From positions 1 through 50,794 of the forward strand of contig JAFYEM010000018.1 of NCBI GenBank assembly GCA_017544265.1: a stretch of 50,794 bases of DNA, written 5' to 3'. Below, piece by piece: positions 1 through 7,013 of the stretch (positions are counted from its first letter, which is position 1; each line of letters opens with the position of its first letter). Under the pieces are notes generated by a model. It ran no database searches, was not told the DNA's origin, and saw only the letters and a list, made by a program, of their open reading frames with translations. The position numbers were made by a program, and so were the translations under genes. This stretch comes from Bacteroidales bacterium (GTDB lineage Bacteria > Bacteroidota > Bacteroidia > Bacteroidales > UBA932).

Positions 1-1
1 A

Positions 2-76
2 TTTCAAAAGCCCAGCCTGGTGGAGAGCCTTTTCTTTGCCTCGTACATCCGCAATCATGTTAAAAACTACTTCTGA
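2..76 (+). CDS. C-terminal fragment of an unidentified protein, 5' end outside window
   Basis: An open frame enters from the left edge and encodes about 24 residues, ending ...SYIRNHVKNYF before a TGA at 74-76. I do not recognise the family from so short a tail. The stop overlaps the ATG of the next small ORF by one base (TGATG), an overlap style repeated elsewhere in this window between co-transcribed genes. That overlap is the main reason to think this is a real gene end rather than a random open frame. Confidence 0.35.
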   Translation, partial: FQKPSLVESLFFASYIRNHVKNYF

Positions 77-180
77 TGAATAAGACCGCAGTTGTTTTAG
101 CACTTGCCATGACCGTTTCCTCCTCCCTATACGCCCAGCAGCTTCGTAACCCTCCAAGACCTTTTCGTATAGCGGGCTAA
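76..180 (+). CDS. 34-residue signal-peptide ORF, possibly a truncated secreted protein
   Basis: The ORF begins MNKTAVVLALAMTVSSS and continues to LYAQQ, a textbook Sec signal peptide with a lysine n-region, a hydrophobic core and an AxA-like cleavage region. Only about 13 residues follow before a TAA. The stop lies inside the left arm of a perfect 17-bp inverted repeat (167-183), so the mature part would be almost nothing. It may be the 5' remnant of a secreted protein cut off by rearrangement, or a genuine small exported peptide. The start overlaps the upstream stop by one base, suggesting it once followed that gene in an operon. Confidence 0.3.
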   Translation: MNKTAVVLALAMTVSSSLYAQQLRNPPRPFRIAG

Positions 181-215
181 AAACCTTCATTTTATGCCTT
201 TTTAGCCCGCTATAC
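167..215. repeat. Perfect 17-bp inverted repeat, possible terminator
   Basis: The arms are 167-183 (GTATAGCGGGCTAAAAA) and 199-215 (its exact reverse complement), with a 15-base loop. It lies between a plus-strand ORF end and the 3' end of a minus-strand gene, where a terminator is expected, and TTTTATC follows on the plus strand. The A/T part of the stem is next to the loop rather than at its base, unlike a typical Rho-independent terminator. A mobile-element end or other repeat is therefore also possible. Confidence 0.6.
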
Positions 216-259
216 TTTTATCAGCAAATAAAAAGTGTGACCTTTTTGCGCTTTATTGG

Positions 260-1438
260 CTAACCTACGGCATTCATTACGCAGACGCGCTCAATCTTGG
301 CGCCGTCGGCAAACTGCCCGTCTCCGAGATACTCTGACCTCGCTACCTTATAGCAAAAGTCCTCATCCATCCGGGCATAGACCACGACGAAATCCGCCCG
401 GGAATCATCTATGGAAATATACGGAATCTCAAACCCATAGGATTCGCTGACATCATTGACTTTTTCAATAAAGTCAGGAAAAGGCATTCCGGCATATATG
501 CCGTAAGGGTTGGAATAGGCCGGAGAACAGACATCGATCATGAAGATTTCCCCGTTGTTGTCAGTCGTGAACACTAGCACCGGCTCATTCCCGCCTTCCT
601 TGACCAGATTGTAAGTCTGTTCATATTCAGAGGCGGCGACGAATTCAGTGTTGTATCCTGGAATAACCCAGGAAACCTTGCTGCCAAGGTCTATGTTGGC
701 GAAACCCCAGTTCTGGATGCAGGGAATCCGGCCGGTGACATTTCGGACGAATTCCACTCCGTTCCAGTCGTAAATGACCCCGGTGCGGCCGATGTCCTCG
801 ATATAGACCTCCATACCTTTGTCATAGTAACTGTTGAATATCCCGTCCTTGAGCGCATAGTAAAGGTCCCCATGCCCGAAAGTCATCAACGGGTCGGCAG
901 TGAGATCGTTCTCGGTATAGGGTGGATTCAGGGGGAGTTCGGAAGGAGTCACCTTTGCGGCGGCGGAATCAAACCAATAATACTTGTAGGGATTCTTCTT
1001 CTCACCACTGTCGTCAAAGCTTCCGGACTTGATGATACCGAAGAACTTACCCTGTTCGACTCCGGCATAGACATATAAGTTCAGATAGGGATGGGGCCTG
1101 TCTTCAAAATCCTCCATCTCAGTCCCTGAAAGTTCCTCGAAATAATCGGACCAGAAAATGACATTATCGGTGGAAGGCGCGGCGTAAAGACCGTCCCCGT
1201 CACCGAGCATGCCGTCCGTGCGCATGACGATATATTTATTGAAATAGACCTCACGCTTTTCCGCTTCCTTTAGCATGTCCGGGAGATCCGAGGCCGGGAC
1301 AGCCTTGAAAAAAGCCAGCATGTCAGACTCTTCCACCGCGGGAAGTTCATCAAAAGGCTTTCCTTCGGGCTTGGAAGCCGATTTGCACGAGAAGACAAAG
1401 GGAAGGATTACGGCAGTTAGAAAGAAAAGCTTTTTCAT
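260..1438 (-). CDS. Lipoprotein of unknown function
   Basis: This encodes 392 residues beginning MKKLFFLTAVILPF, with a lipobox whose cysteine is residue 18 (VFSC-KS), so it is probably a lipid-anchored envelope protein. The open frame extends 25 codons upstream, but the lipoprotein signal only makes sense from the ATG at 1438, and a TATATTTG promoter box lies about 23 bases before that ATG. The mature part is acidic and rich in aromatic residues, with no catalytic motif I recognise. It is followed by the inverted repeat at 167-215. Function is not assignable. Confidence 0.8.
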   Translation of the reverse strand: MKKLFFLTAVILPFVFSCKSASKPEGKPFDELPAVEESDMLAFFKAVPASDLPDMLKEAEKREVYFNKYIVMRTDGMLGDGDGLYAAPSTDNVIFWSDYFEELSGTEMEDFEDRPHPYLNLYVYAGVEQGKFFGIIKSGSFDDSGEKKNPYKYYWFDSAAAKVTPSELPLNPPYTENDLTADPLMTFGHGDLYYALKDGIFNSYYDKGMEVYIEDIGRTGVIYDWNGVEFVRNVTGRIPCIQNWGFANIDLGSKVSWVIPGYNTEFVAASEYEQTYNLVKEGGNEPVLVFTTDNNGEIFMIDVCSPAYSNPYGIYAGMPFPDFIEKVNDVSESYGFEIPYISIDDSRADFVVVYARMDEDFCYKVARSEYLGDGQFADGAKIERVCVMNAVG

Positions 1439-1461
1439 AGAAAACCTGATTACAATTTTGG

Positions 1462-1469
1462 CAAATATA
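1462..1469 (-). promoter_or_regulatory. -7 promoter box for the 260-1438 lipoprotein
   Basis: CAAATATA on the plus strand reads TATATTTG on the minus strand, matching the Bacteroidetes TAnnTTTG box. It lies 23 bases before the chosen ATG and falls inside the longer alternative ORF, supporting the later start. I see no clear -33 TTTG at the usual distance. Confidence 0.5.
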
Positions 1470-1629
1470 CAAAGAATAATCGAAGACAGAAAGTTGCAGG
1501 CAATCGCAGACATTCAGCCGGGCTTTCAAGCTTGGCAGAATGAAAGTTTGCAGTTTGTTACTTACATTTGTGCCTGTGACAGTCCGGTTCTGTCTAACCT
1601 TAATTTATCTATGTTTATTATATCCGGGA

Positions 1630-2442
1630 CTACAGAGCGGCGGCCAGGGAACCGACGTTGTCAAATACGAAGTCCGGGGACTGGGATTCAGGGACGTTTT
1701 CCAGAATTTCAGGAGTGGTTTCCCCTGACAGCACGAGAATACCCGCCGCTCCGGCGTTGCGGGCCATCGCGATGTCGGTATAGACACGGTCTCCGACCAT
1801 GGCGACTTCGTCCGGGCTCAGGCCGTGCTTGAGCATAATATCCTGCAGCATGGTGGGGTCGGGCTTCCCCAGGACTATGTCCGGACGGCGGCCGGTCGCC
1901 TCTTCGATGCATTTCTGTATGGAGCCGCAATCGACCAGCACTGTCTCCAGTTCGGTGGGGCAGACGCGGTCCGGGTTGGTGGCTATGTAGGGCACTCCCT
2001 GCGAGGCCCACCAGGCGGCGCGGCACAGCCGGGGATAGGTAAGAGTCATGTCGAAGGAAACGACAAGGGCGTCCGGACGGTCCGCGGGGTCGTCCGCGCA
2101 GGGCTCATATCCGGCTTTTTCGAACTGCGAGACCATCGACGGAGTACCGAGCATGAACAGCCTGCGGGCGCCGGGGAGATTCTCTTTCAGCCAGTCTATC
2201 GCCGCGAGGGAAGTGGTGAGCATGTTCTCTTCGGAAGCCTCGATGCCCATCCCGGCGAGTTTTGCGAGGTAATCCGCCACGCTTCTGGTCGGGTTGTTGG
2301 TCAGGAATGTGTAGCCTATGCCCTTTTCCCGAAGAGTTTTCAGAAAATCTTGTGTCCATGGGAACAGCCGGCCGCCCAGATACAGCGTACCGTCCATATC
2401 CAGAGCCATGTGGCGTATTTTCTTCAATCTGTCAGCGGACAT
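1630..2442 (-). CDS. HAD-superfamily class IIA phosphatase (NagD-like)
   Basis: This is a 270-residue cytoplasmic phosphatase of the HAD-IIA (NagD/PGP-like) group. HAD motif I is DMDGTLY near the N-terminus, with the first Asp as nucleophile and the second as acid/base. Motif II is in FLTNNPT. Motif III is the lysine of VLGKPDP, and motif IV is the GDRVYTDIAMA stretch that binds Mg2+. Class IIA members dephosphorylate small sugar phosphates, nucleotides or phosphoglycolate; the substrate is not predictable. I chose the ATG at 2442 (MSADRLKK) because the upstream ATG at 2472 overlaps the apparent -7 box at 2470-2477. It is divergent from the pullulanase gene. Confidence 0.9.
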   Translation of the reverse strand: MSADRLKKIRHMALDMDGTLYLGGRLFPWTQDFLKTLREKGIGYTFLTNNPTRSVADYLAKLAGMGIEASEENMLTTSLAAIDWLKENLPGARRLFMLGTPSMVSQFEKAGYEPCADDPADRPDALVVSFDMTLTYPRLCRAAWWASQGVPYIATNPDRVCPTELETVLVDCGSIQKCIEEATGRRPDIVLGKPDPTMLQDIMLKHGLSPDEVAMVGDRVYTDIAMARNAGAAGILVLSGETTPEILENVPESQSPDFVFDNVGSLAAAL

Positions 2443-2469
2443 CACTGATGCATTTTTGTTAGAGCTCGC

Positions 2470-2477
2470 CAAATATA
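2470..2477 (-). promoter_or_regulatory. -7 promoter box for the HAD phosphatase
   Basis: CAAATATA reads TATATTTG on the minus strand, 27 bases before the ATG at 2442. It lies only 12 bases from an oppositely oriented TATATTTG box at 2490-2497. Confidence 0.5.
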
Positions 2478-2489
2478 CGAAAATTTGAC

Positions 2490-2497
2490 TATATTTG
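2490..2497 (+). promoter_or_regulatory. -7 promoter box for the pullulanase operon
   Basis: TATATTTG matches TAnnTTTG and lies 40 bases before the pullulanase ATG at 2538. Its -33 region would overlap the divergent promoter at 2470-2477. Confidence 0.5.
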
Positions 2498-2537
2498 TGA
2501 TATTGACAAAGTAATTATTCTCTAACCATCAAAGCTG

Positions 2538-4418
2538 ATGAGAGCCTTTTTAGCTTCAGTTTTTTCGCTTATGATCCTGAGTTGTCTGAATTCCTGCCGG
2601 GAGTCTGCCCAGTGCCGGCTTTCGGATGAATGTGTCTATAATCCCGACGCCACTGTTTTCACCGTATGGGCGGGGGAGGCCTCAGATGTGGAACTCCGCC
2701 TTTACGACGAGCCTCTCGGAGGTGAAGCGGAAACAGTGAAGATGCGCCCCGTGAAGGACGGTTTCTGGCAGGTGGGTGTACGCGGCGACCAGCAGGGCCG
2801 GTTCTATACCTTCCGTACTTTTTCCGGCGGCAGATGGAACCTTGAGGCTCCTGGCATCTTTGCCAGAGCAGTCGGTATCAACGGGGAGCGCGCAGCCGTC
2901 ATAGACTTTGAAAAAACCAATCCGGAGGCATGGGACGAGGATGTACGCCCGCCTTTCGGGGCGCCTGTGGTCTATGAACTACATCACCGCGACTTCTACA
3001 TCCACCCGTCTTCGGGAGTGGCGCATCCCGGAAAATTCCTCGCTCTCACCGAGCCGGCCACTCTCAGCCCCGACGGCCTTGCGACGGGTATCAGCCATCT
3101 GAAGGAACTCGGCGTGACGCATATCCAGATACTCCCGTCCTTCGATTACGGCTCCATAGACGAGCTCACTCTGGACCAGGGCCGTTACAACTGGGGCTAT
3201 GACCCCAAGAACTACAATGTGCCGGAGGGCTCCTACAGCTCTGATCCCGCCGACCCGGCCGTGCGTATAAAGGAATTCAAGCAGATGGTCCAGGCCCTCC
3301 ACCGCGCGGGCCTGCGAGTCATAATGGACGTGGTCTATAACCACACCTACGAGACCGAAGGCTGCGCGCTAGGCCGTATAGTCCCTGACTATTTCTATCG
3401 TCACCTTCCCGACGGAACGCTCTCCAACGGCTCCGGCTGCGGCAACGAGACCGCAAGCGAGAAGGAAATGATGCGCCGTTTCATGGTGGAATCAGTCAGG
3501 TACTGGGTCGATGAATACCACGTGGACGGCTTCCGCTTCGACCTTATGGGCATTCACGACATAGAAACCATGAACGCCATTCGCGCCGCTCTGCCGGATG
3601 ATATTCTGGTCTATGGCGAAGGCTGGGCTGCATCGGCCCCGGCACTTCCCTTCGGACAGCTCGCAATGAAAGCGAACATGGCCGCAATTCCCGGCGTGGG
3701 TGCCTTCAGCGATGATATCAGGGATGCGCTTGTGGGTTCTCCTTTCAATTCGGATCCGGCTTTCGCGGCAGGAGCTCCTCTCTTCAAGGAGAGGCTCGAA
3801 GCCGCAATAGAAGGTTCCCGCAGCTGGACCGGAAGGCCCCTGCAGCAAATCTGCTATGTAACCTGCCACGACAACTACTGTCTCCGTGACAGGCTTGCCC
3901 TGTCCTGTCCCGGGGCCTCGGAAGAGGAACTGCTGAAAATGGACAAACTTGCCCAGACCGCCATCCTCACGGCGCAGGGCATTCCCTTCATCTTCGCCGG
4001 AGAGGAAGTCTTCCGCACCAAAGGCGGGGACGAAAACAGTTACCGCAGCCCGGACAGCGTCAATGCGATTGACTGGCACAACAAGAAGGTCTATAACGAC
4101 CTGTTCCGCTACTATTCCGCCCTGGTGCACTTCCGCACTGAACATCCCCGGTTCTGGCCCTCGTTGGATGGTCCTGACCCGGAGGTGACTTTCCTGGATG
4201 CGCCGGAGGGTGTGGTATATTTCCGCATAGACGCGGCGGACGGCAGCAGACTGTGGGTAGCGCTGAACGGCAGCCGCCGTCCTGTGCCCGTCAAAGCTCC
4301 GGAATCCAGTTTCAGCATAATTGTAACTGACGGTCTCGCGGGCCTGGACCTTCCCGGCACCGGCGGCGGGACAATACGGGTGGAGCCTCTCGAGGCGCTT
4401 GTGCTTCTGCAAAAATAG
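2538..4418 (+). CDS. pulA: Type I pullulanase / GH13 amylase, lipoprotein
   Basis: This is a 626-residue lipoprotein (signal MRAFLASVFSLMILSC; lipid cysteine 16 or 20) that should cleave alpha-1,6 bonds in pullulan, glycogen or amylopectin. An N-terminal CBM48-like beta domain (about residues 30-130) precedes a GH13 (beta/alpha)8 barrel. All four GH13 regions are visible: DVVYNHT near residue 264, GFRFDLMG with nucleophile D335, VYGEGW with acid/base E361, and CHDN with D445. The YNWGYDPKNYNVPEGSYS stretch is the type I pullulanase signature. A C-terminal beta domain closes the protein. The rhamnosidase gene starts 12 bases after the stop, so the two are probably co-transcribed. Confidence 0.95.
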   Translation: MRAFLASVFSLMILSCLNSCRESAQCRLSDECVYNPDATVFTVWAGEASDVELRLYDEPLGGEAETVKMRPVKDGFWQVGVRGDQQGRFYTFRTFSGGRWNLEAPGIFARAVGINGERAAVIDFEKTNPEAWDEDVRPPFGAPVVYELHHRDFYIHPSSGVAHPGKFLALTEPATLSPDGLATGISHLKELGVTHIQILPSFDYGSIDELTLDQGRYNWGYDPKNYNVPEGSYSSDPADPAVRIKEFKQMVQALHRAGLRVIMDVVYNHTYETEGCALGRIVPDYFYRHLPDGTLSNGSGCGNETASEKEMMRRFMVESVRYWVDEYHVDGFRFDLMGIHDIETMNAIRAALPDDILVYGEGWAASAPALPFGQLAMKANMAAIPGVGAFSDDIRDALVGSPFNSDPAFAAGAPLFKERLEAAIEGSRSWTGRPLQQICYVTCHDNYCLRDRLALSCPGASEEELLKMDKLAQTAILTAQGIPFIFAGEEVFRTKGGDENSYRSPDSVNAIDWHNKKVYNDLFRYYSALVHFRTEHPRFWPSLDGPDPEVTFLDAPEGVVYFRIDAADGSRLWVALNGSRRPVPVKAPESSFSIIVTDGLAGLDLPGTGGGTIRVEPLEALVLLQK

Positions 4419-4430
4419 ACTTGTATATAT

Positions 4431-7013
4431 ATGAAACGGGCTTTTTCTTTACTCACTGCAGTTCTTCTTATTGTATCATGCAGCCATTCTTCCTTCGTAG
4501 GCGAGCGTACCGCTGCGCTGGATGACTCGGCGTGGGATTCTTCAAACTGGATTTCGGCCGCTGACGCTCCGGTTGTCACCGGGAAGGTGAATTCAAAGGA
4601 GGGACACCGCCGTTCTGCCGACGGGGCCAGCTGGTTCCTTTCGGAAGTTACCAACGGCGGCAGGGTAGTGTCCGCAAAATGGAGCACCGTCGCTCTTGGT
4701 GTCTATCAGCTGTATCTCAACGGGCAAATGGTCGGCGAGGACTTCCTGAAGCCGGGTTACACCCACCCCGTGAAGACCAAGCGTTCATATACCTATGATA
4801 TAAGCGAGGTCTTCGACAAGGCTCCGGGGGCGGTGAATGTACTTTCGGCCCAGGTGACTCCCGGATGGTGGGCGGACAAGATAGTCACGCCCGGCGGGCA
4901 CGAAGGCATGGTCGGGAAAAAATGCGCCTTCAGGGCTGTTCTGGAACTTGTTTACGAGGATGGAAGCAAGTCTCTGCTGGGCACCAATACCAGCGACTGG
5001 ACAGCCGGAATCGCCGGCCCTGTGAAGCATGCCGCGATATTTGACGGGGAAGAATATGACGCCCGTGTGCCTATGGGGTTCGATACTCCCGAAAAGCTGT
5101 CGCAACCTGAGATTAATACTGAATTCTGCGGCGAAATACTGCCTTCCGAAGGCGCCGAGATCTGCCTCAGGAGAGACCTTTCCCTCAAGCCGGTGGAGGC
5201 CTACGTGTGGAAGGATATCGAAAATGCTTCCGAAGATGAATATGGCAAAGTGGTCCGGCTGCGTGACTTCGCTGAGAAAATGGTTATCCGCGAGGGCGAG
5301 ACACTGGTAGTGGATTTCGGCCAGAATGCCGCCGCGGTGCCATATTTCGAGTTCAAAGCTGAGAAGGGGACTGTACTGACCTGCCTTCCGGGTGAGATTC
5401 TCAACGACGGAAACGGGGCTAAGAGCCGCGGAATGGACGGCCCTGAGGGGAGCGTGCACCGGGAGAATCTCCGCAGCGCTTCGGACTGCTTCCGCCTGGA
5501 CTACACCTTCGCCGGCACCCGCGCTTACGAGAGCTACATGCCCGCACACACTTTCTTCGGCTACCGCTTCCTGTCCATTACAGCAAGCTCCGAGGTGAAA
5601 ATCAGGAAGATCCTGTCCATCCCCGTCACCTCCATTACGGCGGATATGGAGACGGGCCGGATAGAAAGCGGAAACGATCTTGTGAACAAACTGATTTCCA
5701 ATACCCGCTGGGGTATGCTCTCGAACTATCTTTCAGTGCCCACGGACTGTCCCCAGAGGAATGAACGGCTCGGCTGGATGGCTGATACCCAGGTATTTGC
5801 CGAGACCGGGACCTTCTTTGCAAACACTGATTCCTTCTTCCACAAGTGGACCCGCGACATCCGGGACTGCCAGAGCCCCTCGGGCGGATTCCCCGGGGTG
5901 GCGCCCTATGGACAGTTCGGCTCGGAGATATGGCATACAATGCGTCTGGGCTGGTCGGATGCCGCGATTATAGTCCCCTGGGTGGTCTGGAAGCAGTTTG
6001 GCGATACCGCTGTCATAGACGAAAACTGGGAGGCTATGGAGCGTTTCCTCAGCCATGTGAATGAAACCCGCTACAATCATGCGGACATAGTGGAAGAAAA
6101 CGGCAATTTCCAGTGGGCGGACTGGCTGAGCTATGAGCCTCTGGAGAGTCACAGCCACCGGGCCCAGACGCCGAAGGACGCTTCCGGAAAGCGCCATCCT
6201 CTTCCGGAGGCAATAGACTACTGGAACTATCTGGGAGCCTGTTACTGGCTTATGGATGCGGGCATGATGAAGGATATGGCCCGTGCTTCCGGCAGGGACG
6301 CATCCCCCTTCGAAGCCATGGAGGCTGAGGCGGGAGCGTATATAAAAGCCAATTTCATAGACGCTGACGGCCTTTTCCGGACCGAGGTGTTGAATACCAT
6401 GCAGACTCCGGCCCTGTTCGCACTGAAGACGGGAATTGTCGAAGGGAAAGCTCGTGAGGATATGATACTCCGCCTGAGGAAGAATTTCCAGGAGCATGGA
6501 GGCTGTCTGCAGACCGGCTTCCTCGGGACATCCATACTTATGCAGACTCTCACGGAGAACGGTATGGCGGATATTGCCTGGGACCTTCTTTTCCAGAGGA
6601 AAAATCCCAGCTGGCTTTACTCAGTGGACAACGGCGCAACCACGATCTGGGAACGCTGGAACAGCTATACCATAGAGAGCGGCATGGGTCCCAAGGGAAT
6701 GAACAGTTTCAACCATTATGCCTATGGCTGCGTGTGCCAGTGGATATGGGAAACAGCTGCAGGAATAGCAGCAGACCCCGCGAATCCCGGTTTCCGGCAT
6801 ATAATTATGAGCCCTGTGCCTGACAGCAGGCTCGGCTGGCTGAACGCTGAATTCAAGAGTCCCTGCGGACTTGTCAAGAGTGCCTGGAAATACGAGGGAG
6901 ACAGATGCCTGTGGTCGTTCACTATCCCGGAAGGTACTACGGCGACTGTTTCTCTGCCAGGAGGGAAAGAGCCTGAGGAATATGCTCCGGGCAGCTATAC
7001 CCTGGAAATCTAA
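4431..7013 (+). CDS. GH78 alpha-L-rhamnosidase, lipoprotein
   Basis: This 860-residue protein has a lipoprotein signal (MKRAFSLLTAVLLIVSC, Cys17). It should release terminal alpha-L-rhamnose from plant glycans such as rhamnogalacturonan I or flavonoid rhamnosides. The N-terminal beta domains include YQLYLNGQMVGEDFLKPGYT, typical of the Bac_rhamnosid_N fold. The (alpha/alpha)6 catalytic domain starts near residue 400 and carries CPQRNERLGWMAD, GGFPGVAPYG and WSDAAIIVPW, conserved around the acidic catalytic residues. The C-terminal beta domain ends at the stop. It lies in an operon with the pullulanase. Its last four bases overlap the end of the convergent GH28-CE15 gene, so there is no room for a terminator between them. 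Confidence 0.93.
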   Translation: MKRAFSLLTAVLLIVSCSHSSFVGERTAALDDSAWDSSNWISAADAPVVTGKVNSKEGHRRSADGASWFLSEVTNGGRVVSAKWSTVALGVYQLYLNGQMVGEDFLKPGYTHPVKTKRSYTYDISEVFDKAPGAVNVLSAQVTPGWWADKIVTPGGHEGMVGKKCAFRAVLELVYEDGSKSLLGTNTSDWTAGIAGPVKHAAIFDGEEYDARVPMGFDTPEKLSQPEINTEFCGEILPSEGAEICLRRDLSLKPVEAYVWKDIENASEDEYGKVVRLRDFAEKMVIREGETLVVDFGQNAAAVPYFEFKAEKGTVLTCLPGEILNDGNGAKSRGMDGPEGSVHRENLRSASDCFRLDYTFAGTRAYESYMPAHTFFGYRFLSITASSEVKIRKILSIPVTSITADMETGRIESGNDLVNKLISNTRWGMLSNYLSVPTDCPQRNERLGWMADTQVFAETGTFFANTDSFFHKWTRDIRDCQSPSGGFPGVAPYGQFGSEIWHTMRLGWSDAAIIVPWVVWKQFGDTAVIDENWEAMERFLSHVNETRYNHADIVEENGNFQWADWLSYEPLESHSHRAQTPKDASGKRHPLPEAIDYWNYLGACYWLMDAGMMKDMARASGRDASPFEAMEAEAGAYIKANFIDADGLFRTEVLNTMQTPALFALKTGIVEGKAREDMILRLRKNFQEHGGCLQTGFLGTSILMQTLTENGMADIAWDLLFQRKNPSWLYSVDNGATTIWERWNSYTIESGMGPKGMNSFNHYAYGCVCQWIWETAAGIAADPANPGFRHIIMSPVPDSRLGWLNAEFKSPCGLVKSAWKYEGDRCLWSFTIPEGTTATVSLPGGKEPEEYAPGSYTLEI

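Noticed and set aside
1540-1728. Plus-strand ORF behind a TACATTTG box near 1563-1570
   Set aside because: It runs into the antisense of the HAD gene, the TTTG spacing is wrong (12 bases), and no plus-strand gene follows.
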